Position numbers and translations under genes: made by a program. Below, piece by piece: positions 42,771 to 51,633 of a stretch of DNA of 64,000 nt. The notes below the pieces were generated by a model. It did not search any database. It was not told the origin of the DNA and was given only the letters and a program-made list of their open reading frames with translations. The stretch comes from Chryseobacterium sp. OSA05B (GTDB taxonomy: Bacteria > Bacteroidota > Bacteroidia > Flavobacteriales > Weeksellaceae): the NCBI RefSeq assembly GCF_019970065.1, contig NZ_JAHXYH010000001.1, positions 1,178,001-1,242,000 of the forward strand, read 5' to 3'. Within the stretch, counting starts at the first letter, position 1. Each line of letters begins with the position of its first letter.

Positions 42771-42965
42771 TTAAAACTTTTTTCCAATAAATAGTCCGAA
42801 ATTGATATCGGTTTCGAAAGTACTTCCGGTCTGGGAAATATTACGTCCTATTCCGAACTGTGCTTTTTTGCTGTTCTCCAACCCCAACCGGATGATCTGA
42901 CTGCTGGCCTGATGTTCCTGAAAACTGAAATCGGATTCCACCATCAGCATACTGTAGAATTCCAA
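42771..42965 (-). pseudogene. Possible remnant of an outer-membrane barrel protein
   Basis: An open stretch whose C-terminus reads FETDINFGLFIGKKF, like the terminal strand of an outer-membrane barrel ending in Phe, preceded by SSQIIRLGLENSKKAQFGIGRNI. The N-terminal part needed for a barrel is missing and no start in a sensible context is seen. A remnant of a deleted gene is the best reading; chance is possible. Confidence 0.3.
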
Positions 42966-43034
42966 CAGTTGGAGTATTTATCCAGGACAAAATTAGATCA
43001 TCAGAAAAACAAAACTTGTCCTAAAAGGACATCC

Positions 43035-43856
43035 TTACAAATGCAGCGGAAAATAAATATGAGTAATCATTTCTCCCTTTTCATACTTAAGGTGTTCTTC
43101 TATCACATCCGAGTTGTCAAGCAGGAGCTCTGGCCGAGTGAGCCAGAAACGGTAAAAGTTCCGGTAGGTTTCTAAAATATTTTCAAAAGATCCGTAATGA
43201 GTAAACCGGATGTATTTTCCTCCAAAAATTTCTGTTTTCTGAAGTCCGGAGGCTCCCGGCGCAGTCTGTAGTATCGCCGCCCCATATCTGCAGTGGGAAC
43301 GGTTGGTGATCAACGGTTGATCGCGTATAATTCCATAAGCAGGAAATGAATCTCCGTTTTCCTGTTCAATGGTAGCCCACAAATCATTAATCTCCTGATT
43401 ATTGTAATCTTTAGCTTTAATGAATGTACAGTACACAGAAACAGCATCCTTGTACTTGATTTCATACTGCAGGTCAACAGCTTCATTGTCGAGAAATTCT
43501 TTAAAAATCTCCTGCTTCTGACTTCTGGCTTCAGCAGGTGAAATATGATACTGTTTTTTAAAGGCTTTTGAAAAAGACTGGATATTGAAATAACCGACTT
43601 CCCGGGCAATATCAGAGATTTTATCAGTGGTATAGATCAGTTTTTTGTACGATTTTTCCAGGCGGAGACGCTTTTGAAATCCGGAGATGTTTTCTTTAAA
43701 AATCTTAAAAAAAATCCTTTGAAAATTACGGTACGAATACTGAGACAGATATTCTATTTCATCGGCTGTGATCTCCCGGTCAAAGTTTTCTTCGATATGA
43801 TCAACGATCTTCTGTATTTCGTTAAAACTGATCTGCACGGCTTTATATTTTGCCAA
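43035..43856 (-). CDS. AraC-family regulator with C-terminal GyrI-like domain
   Basis: 273 aa. AraC/XylS helix-turn-helix pair at residues about 8-105: DREITADEIEYLSQYSYRNFQRIFF and ISDIAREVGYFNIQSFSKAFKKQYHISPAEARSQ (read in parts). The C-terminal half (about 130-273) matches GyrI-like small-molecule-binding domains (GGKYIRFTHYGSFENILETYRNFYRFWL; HYSF-like repeats), so this is a Rob/SoxS-like sensor regulator. Its target is unknown; neighbours are the agmatine deiminase and the GLPGLI gene. Confidence 0.9.
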   Translation of the reverse strand: MAKYKAVQISFNEIQKIVDHIEENFDREITADEIEYLSQYSYRNFQRIFFKIFKENISGFQKRLRLEKSYKKLIYTTDKISDIAREVGYFNIQSFSKAFKKQYHISPAEARSQKQEIFKEFLDNEAVDLQYEIKYKDAVSVYCTFIKAKDYNNQEINDLWATIEQENGDSFPAYGIIRDQPLITNRSHCRYGAAILQTAPGASGLQKTEIFGGKYIRFTHYGSFENILETYRNFYRFWLTRPELLLDNSDVIEEHLKYEKGEMITHIYFPLHL

Positions 43857-43965
43857 TGGATTGGCTTACGTACTCTAAAGATAAATATTTTCAGTTGAGT
43901 ATTCAACTAATTAATGAACCAAATAGCAGTTCTAAAGTAACGTTGGTACAGATCGTCAAAAGCTT

Positions 43966-44766
43966 CTATTTATAATTGATTTTATGATTCAGTTCTAAAG
44001 GATTATCATCTTCAAGAATAGATTTTTGCCCTCTTTTGATCATTTCGTTCATATCCTGTTCTTTTCCCTGAGGATCATAAAATGTAACTTTCCCTGCGGT
44101 TTTAGAGTTCCACGGATCATTATAATATGATTTCCCCAGATGATCATATTTTGCCCAATCGATGGTAATGGTTTTCTTCCTTGCATCAAACCAATCGCCC
44201 CCTTTTTTTATCTGCACTAAATTGAATGCGTAATCATGTTCAGTATCTTCAATGGAAATAATTAAACCAGGCAATCCATTGAAAACATATGGACCGTCAT
44301 TGAAAGGCAATTCCGACGTAAACCAGGCAATCCATTTTCTGCCGCCATAATTAACTTCTGCTTTTTGTGATTTATATTTTCCTATTGTTTTTTGTTCTGA
44401 TAAAATTTTCCAGTTTAATGGTTCATCCATAGGAAGAAGGTAATTCGCCCGTAAATAAGTAATAATTTTCTCTACTTTATTATTATTCAAATCTTTTTTA
44501 ATGTAAAACTGATTTTCAACCCCCAGTTTGTATCCTCCATTTTTATTAATGAACTTCAGGGAATCAGCATTTTTAGCCATTGATTCCCGAAAAATAGAAA
44601 TATTATTCTCAAAATCCAGCACCATATGATCTTTATAAATATCATCAGGTTTTCCTTTAGCTGACAGGAATTTAGTTTCATAAATAAAACTGAACTTCTG
44701 TGAAAAACAAAATGTTGATACTAAGGAAAAAAATAAAATAAGTTTTAATGGGTGTGTTGTTTTCAT
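43966..44766 (-). CDS. GLPGLI family protein
   Basis: 266 aa with signal peptide (ending ...FCFSQ). The family signature FNGLPGLIISIED is present, with WIAWFTSELPFNDGPY just before and WAKYDHLGKSYYND after it. GLPGLI proteins occur in many copies in Chryseobacterium-type genomes; their function is unknown. It lies upstream of the AraC-family gene with its own start. Confidence 0.92.
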   Translation of the reverse strand: MKTTHPLKLILFFSLVSTFCFSQKFSFIYETKFLSAKGKPDDIYKDHMVLDFENNISIFRESMAKNADSLKFINKNGGYKLGVENQFYIKKDLNNNKVEKIITYLRANYLLPMDEPLNWKILSEQKTIGKYKSQKAEVNYGGRKWIAWFTSELPFNDGPYVFNGLPGLIISIEDTEHDYAFNLVQIKKGGDWFDARKKTITIDWAKYDHLGKSYYNDPWNSKTAGKVTFYDPQGKEQDMNEMIKRGQKSILEDDNPLELNHKINYK

Positions 44767-44953
44767 AAAATCCGTGTTAAGTTATGGAACTTATTATTCT
44801 AATCGGAAACATCTATTCGACAAAGTCAAATTTAAGCTCAAAAAACTTAAATAACTTACATAATTTCAATGAAAAGGACAAATTTATAAATCTATTTAAA
44901 CGCAAATAAGGACAGATCAAAATCTATCCTTATTGTTATTTAGGTCAGAAGCC

Positions 44954-45079
44954 TGAAGCTGGAAGAGTTCTTAAATCCGAAAGCATAACTTTAAGACTAC
45001 TTCATTACATTTTAAGGTTACTGTTAAATATTAATGTCAGACAGTTACCTCCAGCTTCCTTCTCCTATCTTCCAGCTTT
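44954..45079. repeat. Dispersed purine/pyrimidine-arm element, copy 2
   Basis: The left arm TGAAGCTGGAAGAGTTC mirrors the right arm CTTCCAGCTTTC. The interior shares CCGAAAGCAT, ACTTCATTACATTTTAAGG and TTAATGTC with copies at 2141 and 51182, and CAGTTACCTCC with 19686. The preceding 187 bp from 44767 holds nothing recognisable. Confidence 0.65.
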
Positions 45080-45086
45080 CTATTGA

Positions 45087-46514
45087 CTACTTGATTTTAG
45101 GTTTATATAATTTAAACATCAGGAATAAGAAAGCCAGCCATATTGGAATTAAAATAACCTGAATTTCCATTCCGGTAATACTCATCAATACCAGAATTGC
45201 GACTAAAAACAGAATACAGATATAGTTCGAAACCGGATAAAATATGGACGGAAATAACGTCTTCACCCCCGATTGATCTTTCTCTTTTCTAAATTTCAGA
45301 TGGGTGTAACAGATCATCAGCCAATTGATAATTAACGTAGAAACCACAAGAGCCATTAGATATTCAAATGCTTTTTCAGGTACCAGTTTATTGATGATAA
45401 TACAGATTCCCGCGAAACAGGAAGAGATCAGAATCGCATTGGTAGGAACACTGTTTTTGTTCAGTTTCTTTAAAAATTTCGGTGCATTTCCCTGCTGAGC
45501 CAACCCGAAAAGCATTCTGCTGTTGCTGTAAACACTGCTGTTGTACACTGATAAAGCTGCGGTCAAAACGATCAGATTAAGGATATTGGCAATTAAAACA
45601 TTGAACTGAATCACCTTTCCGAATATTTTGAATTCAAATCCGTTTAAATTCTGGAATACCATCACAAACGGGCTTGTCCCTTCTGTAATTTCTCTCCACG
45701 GACTCAATGCAAATAAAATAACCAAAGCTCCCACATAGAAAATCAAAATCCTGTAAATAACCTGATTGGTCGCTTTTGGAATCGTCTTTTCAGGATTTTT
45801 AGCTTCAGCAGCCGTGATTCCTATTAATTCCAATCCTCCAAAAGAGAACATAATCATCGCCATGGCGGCAAATAGTCCTGAGAAACCACCTTCCCCTTTA
45901 TTAAAGAAACCTTTGGGGAAAAATCCGCCGTCGTTCCAAAGATTGGAAATGCTTGCCTTATCTCCTCCTGTACCACTCAATAACAAATAAATCCCGAAAA
46001 CAATCATCCCAATGATAGCCACCACTTTGATGATGGAAAACCAGAATTCAGTTTCGCCGTATACTTTTACAGATGCCAGATTTAAGGCCGTAATCATGAT
46101 AAAAAAGAATAGACTGGAAACCCAGAGCGGGATTTCGGGCCACCAGAAATGAATATAATGCCCGATGGCCGTGAGTTCAGCCATACTTACAAGGATATAG
46201 AGAATCCAATAATTCCAGCCGGAAGCAAAACCGGGGAAATTTCCCCAATATTTATAGGCAAAATGACTGAAACTTCCGGAAACAGGTTCCTGAACCACCA
46301 TTTCACCAAGCTGACGCATAATAAAGAACGCGATAATTCCAGCCAAAGCATACCCGAGAATAACGGAAGGACCCGCTAAAACTGCTGCCGGACCGATCCC
46401 GAGAAACAGTCCCGTTCCTATGGCTCCTCCAAGGGCAATTAATTGAATATGTCTGTTGGTTAATCCTCTGACAAGAGCCCCATCATTGGACTCCGTTTTC
46501 TGTTCGCTGCTCAT
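45087..46514 (-). CDS. APC-superfamily amino acid permease
   Basis: 475 aa with about 12 predicted helices. The N-terminal half carries ALVRGLTNRHIQLIALGGAIGTGLFLGIGPAAVLAGPS (read in parts), the GAIGTGLF family signature, and a MEMVV-type EMVVQEPVSGSFSHFAYKYWG segment, as in the AAT-group permeases of enteric bacteria. It transports amino acids with protons; the substrate is not determinable from the motifs. The start lies 8 bp from the repeat at 44954-45079 side end and no obvious operon partner exists. Confidence 0.9.
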   Translation of the reverse strand: MSSEQKTESNDGALVRGLTNRHIQLIALGGAIGTGLFLGIGPAAVLAGPSVILGYALAGIIAFFIMRQLGEMVVQEPVSGSFSHFAYKYWGNFPGFASGWNYWILYILVSMAELTAIGHYIHFWWPEIPLWVSSLFFFIMITALNLASVKVYGETEFWFSIIKVVAIIGMIVFGIYLLLSGTGGDKASISNLWNDGGFFPKGFFNKGEGGFSGLFAAMAMIMFSFGGLELIGITAAEAKNPEKTIPKATNQVIYRILIFYVGALVILFALSPWREITEGTSPFVMVFQNLNGFEFKIFGKVIQFNVLIANILNLIVLTAALSVYNSSVYSNSRMLFGLAQQGNAPKFLKKLNKNSVPTNAILISSCFAGICIIINKLVPEKAFEYLMALVVSTLIINWLMICYTHLKFRKEKDQSGVKTLFPSIFYPVSNYICILFLVAILVLMSITGMEIQVILIPIWLAFLFLMFKLYKPKIK

Positions 46515-46692
46515 AAAATCAATTATGCCCTAAATATATAAAAACTTTTCAGAGAAATTAACATTCCATAGGTGGTGTAAATTGGGTAAATCGGATAACT
46601 TATTTTATTTTCTAAATCCAAAAATTTTCTTTGGAAAAATTTCAATCTCTCAATATTATTAAAAATATTAAATTAGTGAACAAAATAAAACC

Positions 46693-47499
46693 ATGAAGAA
46701 CATTATCGAAGAAGAAACTGATTTTTTTAGCGGAAAAAATCTAACAAGATTTTTTGTATTGCTAACAATATTTTTGATATTATTTTTCTCTTATATTTAT
46801 ATAGCATCACACCTAAATTGGGGCTTCAATATGAGTGATAAAAATATGATCGGAGATGCAATCGGAGGCATTTCAGCTCCTTTTATTGGTATATCCACAT
46901 GTATCTTAACATTTATTGCCTTTTATGTGCAATATGATTTTAATAAAAAACAATCAATATTTATAAAAAAACAGCATGTAAATGAATTCGTAACAGAATT
47001 TAATCAAACCTTCAACCTAATTAAAATTAATGACAATTTATCTGATACTTTAAAAGTTGCAAAGATAAATAATGTCATAAATGAGTTTACAGAGAACTTT
47101 ACTGCTGACGATATTCCATCTATCCAAAAAAATGGAGAGCTCGATATCAATATTGTACTAGATATGTTGAATGCAAAGCAATTTTATGACGTAACTAGTA
47201 TTTTTTTTAACTATTACAATCCTGCCAGAAAATTCATTATTTTTTTGGATATAGTTATACGCGAATTTTCTCATATTGATATAAACGAAAAAGAAAAATT
47301 TAATATTGTAAATAATTTTATAATAAAATTTGAGATAGTAACGACACCTGAAATTGTCAATTTTTTAGTTTTCAATTTAATGGCAACTCCAAAAACTGTT
47401 ATTAAAAATAAAGATTTTATGATTAAATGTTTTAAAAATCATTACGGAACAAATAAATCCATCTTTGGCATTTATCAACAAATTCAAGACTCATTATAA
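46693..47499 (+). CDS. Putative phage abortive-infection protein (AbiC-like)
   Basis: 268 aa with two N-terminal membrane helices (about 18-40 and 54-78) and the motif MSDKNMIGDAIGGISAPFIG next to FIAFYVQYDFNKKQSIFIKK. This layout matches the putative phage abortive-infection family (putAbiC type). The rest is helical and Asn/Ile/Phe-rich, and the whole gene is more AT-rich than its neighbours, suggesting horizontal gain. The stop overlaps the convergent XRE gene by 6 bp. Anti-phage activity is inference from the family name and the context. Confidence 0.7.
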   Translation: MKNIIEEETDFFSGKNLTRFFVLLTIFLILFFSYIYIASHLNWGFNMSDKNMIGDAIGGISAPFIGISTCILTFIAFYVQYDFNKKQSIFIKKQHVNEFVTEFNQTFNLIKINDNLSDTLKVAKINNVINEFTENFTADDIPSIQKNGELDINIVLDMLNAKQFYDVTSIFFNYYNPARKFIIFLDIVIREFSHIDINEKEKFNIVNNFIIKFEIVTTPEIVNFLVFNLMATPKTVIKNKDFMIKCFKNHYGTNKSIFGIYQQIQDSL

Positions 47500-47787
47500 A
47501 TATTCCTCCGGAATCGAAATATTATTCTTTTTCATGTACTCCAAAAGCGACTGGTATCGGTCATCATTCCCGTCCATCCCACATTTGTGCGAAATACTGC
47601 AGATATCGGAAGGCTTGATTTCCAGAATATCTGAGATCTTCGTGAGGATATCGAGATTGATTTTCACTTTAGCGTTTTCAATATCGGAATAGGCCTTTTG
47701 GGAAATTCCCATTTCAAAAGCCATGTACTCCTGCGTAAAGTCTTTACTTCTACGGATTTTCCTGATATTTTGGCCACATACTTTCAT
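47494..47787 (-). CDS. Small XRE-family regulator, convergent with the Abi-like gene
   Basis: 97 aa. Helix-turn-helix at about 5-60 (NIRKIRRSKDFTQEYMAFEMGISQKAYSDIENA read in parts), then a short C-terminal extension. Its 3' end overlaps the Abi-like gene by 6 bp. An inverted pair GGTAT-N11-ATACC lies about 23-43 bp upstream of the start (47810-47830) as a candidate operator. Divergent from ccoN, so control of either neighbour is possible. Confidence 0.85.
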   Translation of the reverse strand: MKVCGQNIRKIRRSKDFTQEYMAFEMGISQKAYSDIENAKVKINLDILTKISDILEIKPSDICSISHKCGMDGNDDRYQSLLEYMKKNNISIPEEYL

Positions 47788-47972
47788 CGTTTTTGTTTTA
47801 GTAGTTTTCGGTATAGTTTAGAAGGATACCTACTAGACTTACACAAAGTTAATAAATACCTTTGGCAAAACATTATACACGTTACATGATATTTATTTTT
47901 TCATCCAAATCAAGGTCACTACCTTCTGATTTCAGAGGATAAATATCACTTCGGTACAACACAATTGGAATT

Positions 47973-50252
47973 ATGGAGACGCAAAAATTCAATTATGACA
48001 ATAATATTGTCAGAGCATTCTTGTATGCTACTATCGTATTCGGGCTGGTCGGCTTTCTGCTGGGACTTTCGGCCGCGCTGATGCTTTTCTACCCTGAGTT
48101 GCCTGAGTTTTTATTCGGGACAGATGATACCACGATTCAGAGTCTGAGAAGCGGAAATATCCAGGGACTGATCAACACGCAGGGTGCAATGGGATTCGGA
48201 AGGATCAGAATGCTGCATACGAGTGCCGTTATTTTTGCTTTTGTGTGTAATTCCTTCTTCTGCGGTGCCTATTACAGCATGCAGAGACTTTTAAAAACAA
48301 GAATGTACAGTGATACGCTTTCATGGATTCATTTCTGGAGCTGGCAGCTGATGATCGTTGCCGTAGTGATCACATTCTTAATGGGAATCAATACGTCCAA
48401 AGAATATGCAGAACACGAATGGCCGATAGATATCCTGATCACTTTCTCATGGATCATTTTCGGAATCAATATGTTCGGAACCATTGCGAAAAGAAGGGTG
48501 AGACACCTTTACGTAGCCATCTGGTTCTATATTGCAACCTGGATTGCTGTTGCCATGCTACATATCTTTAATAACCTTGAAGTTCCCCTATCATTCACGA
48601 GTTGGAAATCCTATTCTGTATATGCCGGTGTAAAAGATGCACTTGTACAGTGGTGGTACGGTCACAATGCCGTAGCATTCGTACTCACAACACCGGTACT
48701 GGGTCTGATGTATTATTTCATGCCGAAAGCAGCACAGCGTCCTGTATTCTCCTATAAATTATCCATTATTCACTTTTGGTCGCTGATATTCGTATACCTT
48801 TGGGCTGGTCCTCACCACCTTCAGTATACGGCGCTTCCGGCATGGGCTCAGGCCGTAGGTACGGGATTCTCTATTATGCTGATCGCTCCGTCCTGGGGAG
48901 GAATGCTGAACGGACTTCTTACCTTACGAGGAGCCTGGGATAAAGTGAGAGAAAATCCCATCCTTAAATTCTTTGTGGTGGCAATCACCTGTTATGGGAT
49001 GGCTACTTTCGAGGGACCTTTATTAGCTACAAAATCTTTAAATAAAATCGGGCATTACACCGACTGGGTCATCGGACACGTACATTTGGGCGCGCTTGGA
49101 TGGAATGGTTTCATGGCCTTCGGGGTAGTCTATTATCTGATCCCGATCATGTGGAGAACGCCGTTATGGTCTAAAAAATTAGCCAACTGGCACTTCTGGC
49201 TTGGAACACTGGGAATTATCTTTTATGCAGTTCCGATGTATATCTCAGGATTCACTCAGGGATTGATGTGGAAACAGTTCAATCCGGACGGAACCCTGTT
49301 ATGGAAAAACTGGCTGGATACGGTAACCGCGATCATTCCTTACTTTAAAATGAGATTCTTAGGAGGTCTTCTTTACCTTTCAGGAGCTATTTTAATGGTG
49401 ATCAATGTGATTAAAACCGTAAGATCAGGCTCATTCCAGAAAAATGTTCCGGCAGAAGCACCGGCACTCGCAGATATCGGCACTGCAAGAAAAGAAGGCG
49501 AAGGCGTACACCTTTGGCTGGAAAGAACTCCAAAACTATTATCTATCCTGGCTTTCATTACCGTAGCAATAGGCGGATTAATAGAAATCGTTCCAACATT
49601 ATCATTAAAACAAAGTGTTCCGACGATAACGGCTGTAAAACCATACACACCGCTTGAACTAGAAGGAAGAGATTTATATGTCCGTGAAGGGTGTAACTCC
49701 TGCCATTCCCAGATGATCAGACCTTTCCGTGATGAAATCGTGAGGTTTGAAGGTAAAAACGGACAATACTCAAAAGCGGGAGAATTTATTTATGACAGAC
49801 CGTTCTTATGGGGATCCAAGAGAACCGGTCCGGATCTTCACAGAGAAGGAGGCCGAAACCCTGATTCATGGCACTTTAAACATATGTATAACCCAAGAAT
49901 TACGTCTGCAGGTTCCATTATGCCGCGTTTCCCATGGCTGATCACGAATAAACTGGACCGTACTCAAATGGTGGCCAAGATGAGGTTAATGAAAAATGCT
50001 TTCGATGTACCTTATTCAAAAGCGGAAATAGATTCTGCGGGACAATGGGCCGACAACCAGTCCAAAGCGATTGTACAGAGAATTTATTCTGAAGCTACAG
50101 ATGTGAAAAGCCAGATGGAAAAAGAAAAAATGGCAAAAGGTGCTGCTTATATACCGCTTGAGCAGAGAGAAATTGTAGCGATGATCGCTTATCTTCAAAG
50201 ATTAGGTACCGATATTAAAACTACACAGATCCAGACCGCAAGTGCTGAATAA
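47973..50252 (+). CDS. ccoNO: cbb3-type cytochrome c oxidase subunits I and II fused (CcoN-CcoO)
   Basis: 759 aa. The N-terminal part (about 1-490) is CcoN: HTSAVIFAF and SWQLMIVAV helices, AVAFVLTTPVLGLMYYF, HFWSLIFVYLWAGPHHLQYTALPAWAQ and IGHVHLGALGWNGFM, which supply haem and CuB histidines. A loop region then joins CcoO with a single c-haem site CNSCHS near residue 573 followed by QMIRPFRDEIVRFEGKNGQYS. Subunits I and II are separate in Proteobacteria; the fusion occurs in Bacteroidota. It reduces oxygen at low concentration and pumps protons. CcoP follows after 19 bp, with no CcoQ between. Confidence 0.96.
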   Translation: METQKFNYDNNIVRAFLYATIVFGLVGFLLGLSAALMLFYPELPEFLFGTDDTTIQSLRSGNIQGLINTQGAMGFGRIRMLHTSAVIFAFVCNSFFCGAYYSMQRLLKTRMYSDTLSWIHFWSWQLMIVAVVITFLMGINTSKEYAEHEWPIDILITFSWIIFGINMFGTIAKRRVRHLYVAIWFYIATWIAVAMLHIFNNLEVPLSFTSWKSYSVYAGVKDALVQWWYGHNAVAFVLTTPVLGLMYYFMPKAAQRPVFSYKLSIIHFWSLIFVYLWAGPHHLQYTALPAWAQAVGTGFSIMLIAPSWGGMLNGLLTLRGAWDKVRENPILKFFVVAITCYGMATFEGPLLATKSLNKIGHYTDWVIGHVHLGALGWNGFMAFGVVYYLIPIMWRTPLWSKKLANWHFWLGTLGIIFYAVPMYISGFTQGLMWKQFNPDGTLLWKNWLDTVTAIIPYFKMRFLGGLLYLSGAILMVINVIKTVRSGSFQKNVPAEAPALADIGTARKEGEGVHLWLERTPKLLSILAFITVAIGGLIEIVPTLSLKQSVPTITAVKPYTPLELEGRDLYVREGCNSCHSQMIRPFRDEIVRFEGKNGQYSKAGEFIYDRPFLWGSKRTGPDLHREGGRNPDSWHFKHMYNPRITSAGSIMPRFPWLITNKLDRTQMVAKMRLMKNAFDVPYSKAEIDSAGQWADNQSKAIVQRIYSEATDVKSQMEKEKMAKGAAYIPLEQREIVAMIAYLQRLGTDIKTTQIQTASAE

Positions 50253-50271
50253 CCTGTAAAATTGTACTGCA

Positions 50272-51159
50272 ATGAAAAAGAGAACCCCTATTTCAATATA
50301 TATCGCAACAACGATAGGCTTAACGATCATGGCGTTTGAAATGTTCGCCGGAGACTCAGGTTATTTTTCCTCCCCTTTTTTCTGGGTCCTTATTGTGATC
50401 GCTGTCATCCTTCTTCTGATCATGAACTCAATTGGAGATCTGGTGGAAAACGAAAGTTTCAACAGGCTGACCGATGAGGAAAAGAAAGAATATTTAGCAG
50501 AAAAAAATATTCCGTATTATCAGAAACTTTGGAATTCTGCATTCAAAAAGCAGTCTGCCACGGAAGAAAAAGACATCCTTATCGATCATGGTTTTGACGG
50601 AATCACAGAGCTTGACAACTCACTACCCAAATGGTGGATAGGTCTGTTCTGGTTCGGATGTATATTCTGCGTAGTGTATCTGATGGCCTTTGCTTTCACT
50701 GAATACGCCCATCCGGAAGCTGAATATGACAAGGAAGTGAAAACCATGCTTGCTTCCATCCAGGAATATGAAAAAAATGCTCCTCAAATCAATCTGGAAA
50801 ATGCAAAATACAGTGCGGATCATATCGCTGAAGGTCAGGAATTATTTAAAACCAATTGCGTAACCTGCCATGGTGACGGTGGAAAAGGAGGTATCGGGCC
50901 TAACCTTACGGATACCCACTGGATCAATATCAAAGAAAAAAGTCTGTTTAAAAACGTATTCTGGATGCTTGAAAACGGTTCACCAAACAATCCTACGATG
51001 CGTCCATTTATTAAAGACGGAACCATTACAGGAAGAGACGCAGAAAAGATTGCAGCCTACATCTACCACATCAACCAGGAAACTTCTCCCATCACTCCGG
51101 CTCAAGGCGGTGCTGCTGCTCAAGGTGAAGAAGTGAAATGGGAAAATGGTAACAATTAA
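50272..51159 (+). CDS. ccoP: cbb3-type oxidase c-type cytochrome subunit (CcoP, monoheme)
   Basis: 295 aa. Two N-terminal helices (about 13-29 and 35-55) and a third near 118-140 with GWWIGLFWFGCIFCVVY-like sequence, then one soluble haem domain with CVTCHG (first Cys at residue 196) and an Asn/Gln-rich tail. The axial Met is offered by NPTMRPF. Only one CxxCH is present, whereas proteobacterial CcoP has two. It delivers electrons from the quinol-cytochrome c pathway to CcoNO. ccoS, ccoG and ccoH are not in the window. Confidence 0.93.
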   Translation: MKKRTPISIYIATTIGLTIMAFEMFAGDSGYFSSPFFWVLIVIAVILLLIMNSIGDLVENESFNRLTDEEKKEYLAEKNIPYYQKLWNSAFKKQSATEEKDILIDHGFDGITELDNSLPKWWIGLFWFGCIFCVVYLMAFAFTEYAHPEAEYDKEVKTMLASIQEYEKNAPQINLENAKYSADHIAEGQELFKTNCVTCHGDGGKGGIGPNLTDTHWINIKEKSLFKNVFWMLENGSPNNPTMRPFIKDGTITGRDAEKIAAYIYHINQETSPITPAQGGAAAQGEEVKWENGNN

Positions 51160-51181
51160 TTTTAAGAATGTCAGGAAGTTT

Positions 51182-51316
51182 GAAGCTGGAAGAGGGAAGT
51201 TATGTAGTCTAAAAGAAGACTTACAGAACCATTTTATTATTTTTTTAAAGCTAGTTTAAGATCACTTTTAAAAATGAATGTCCAATATAACTTCCAGCCT
51301 CCCTCTTCCAGCTTCC
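51182..51316. repeat. Dispersed purine/pyrimidine-arm element, copy 3
   Basis: Left arm GAAGCTGGAAGAGGGAAG and right arm AACTTCCAGCCTCCC, then TCTTCCAGCTTCC, form an imperfect hairpin. The interior holds TGTCCAATA as in copy 1. This is the best-preserved copy. It lies between ccoP and tamB. Confidence 0.75.
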
Positions 51317-51376
51317 AACCCTTTAAAACTTAGATCACATAACTTAACAAAAATTTATTATCTCCATATATTCCTT

Positions 51377-51549
51377 GCCCCCTTTGAAAACCTATCTAAC
51401 ATTTGAATTTTCATTTTTGCTAAACCTTTTCAACGTTAAAAAATGATATAAAGGGGGCTTTTAAACAAAAAAATCCAGACCTTGGTTGTCTTTATCAACA
51501 TATTCACTTGACAACTATTCAACTAAATTCCATATCAGGACAGCCAAGG
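51377..51549. repeat. Paired inverted repeats upstream of tamB
   Basis: GCCCCCTTT (51377-51385) with AAAGGGGGC (51450-51458), then CCTTGGTTGTC (51480-51490) with GACAGCCAAGG (51539-51549, one G-U pair). Either stem could act in the long leader of tamB or be independent elements. Nothing else is visible in the 474-bp gap besides the element at 51182 and the promoter at 51608. Confidence 0.55.
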
Positions 51550-51607
51550 CAGGATTTTTGTACTTATGCTAGGATACCACAACAAAGAGCTAATAAAATA
51601 GTATTCT

Positions 51608-51615
51608 TATATTTG
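51608..51615 (+). promoter_or_regulatory. -7 element TATATTTG of tamB
   Basis: TATATTTG matches TAnnTTTG and ends 18 bp before the TTG start at 51634. A -33 TTG is not seen at 19 bp. Confidence 0.5.
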
Positions 51616-51633
51616 TTAAAAACCTAGTCACAT

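Noticed and set aside
46515..46692. Insertion-sequence ends around the AT-rich Abi-like patch
   Set aside because: No terminal inverted repeats, target duplications or transposase were found; transfer is inferred only from composition.
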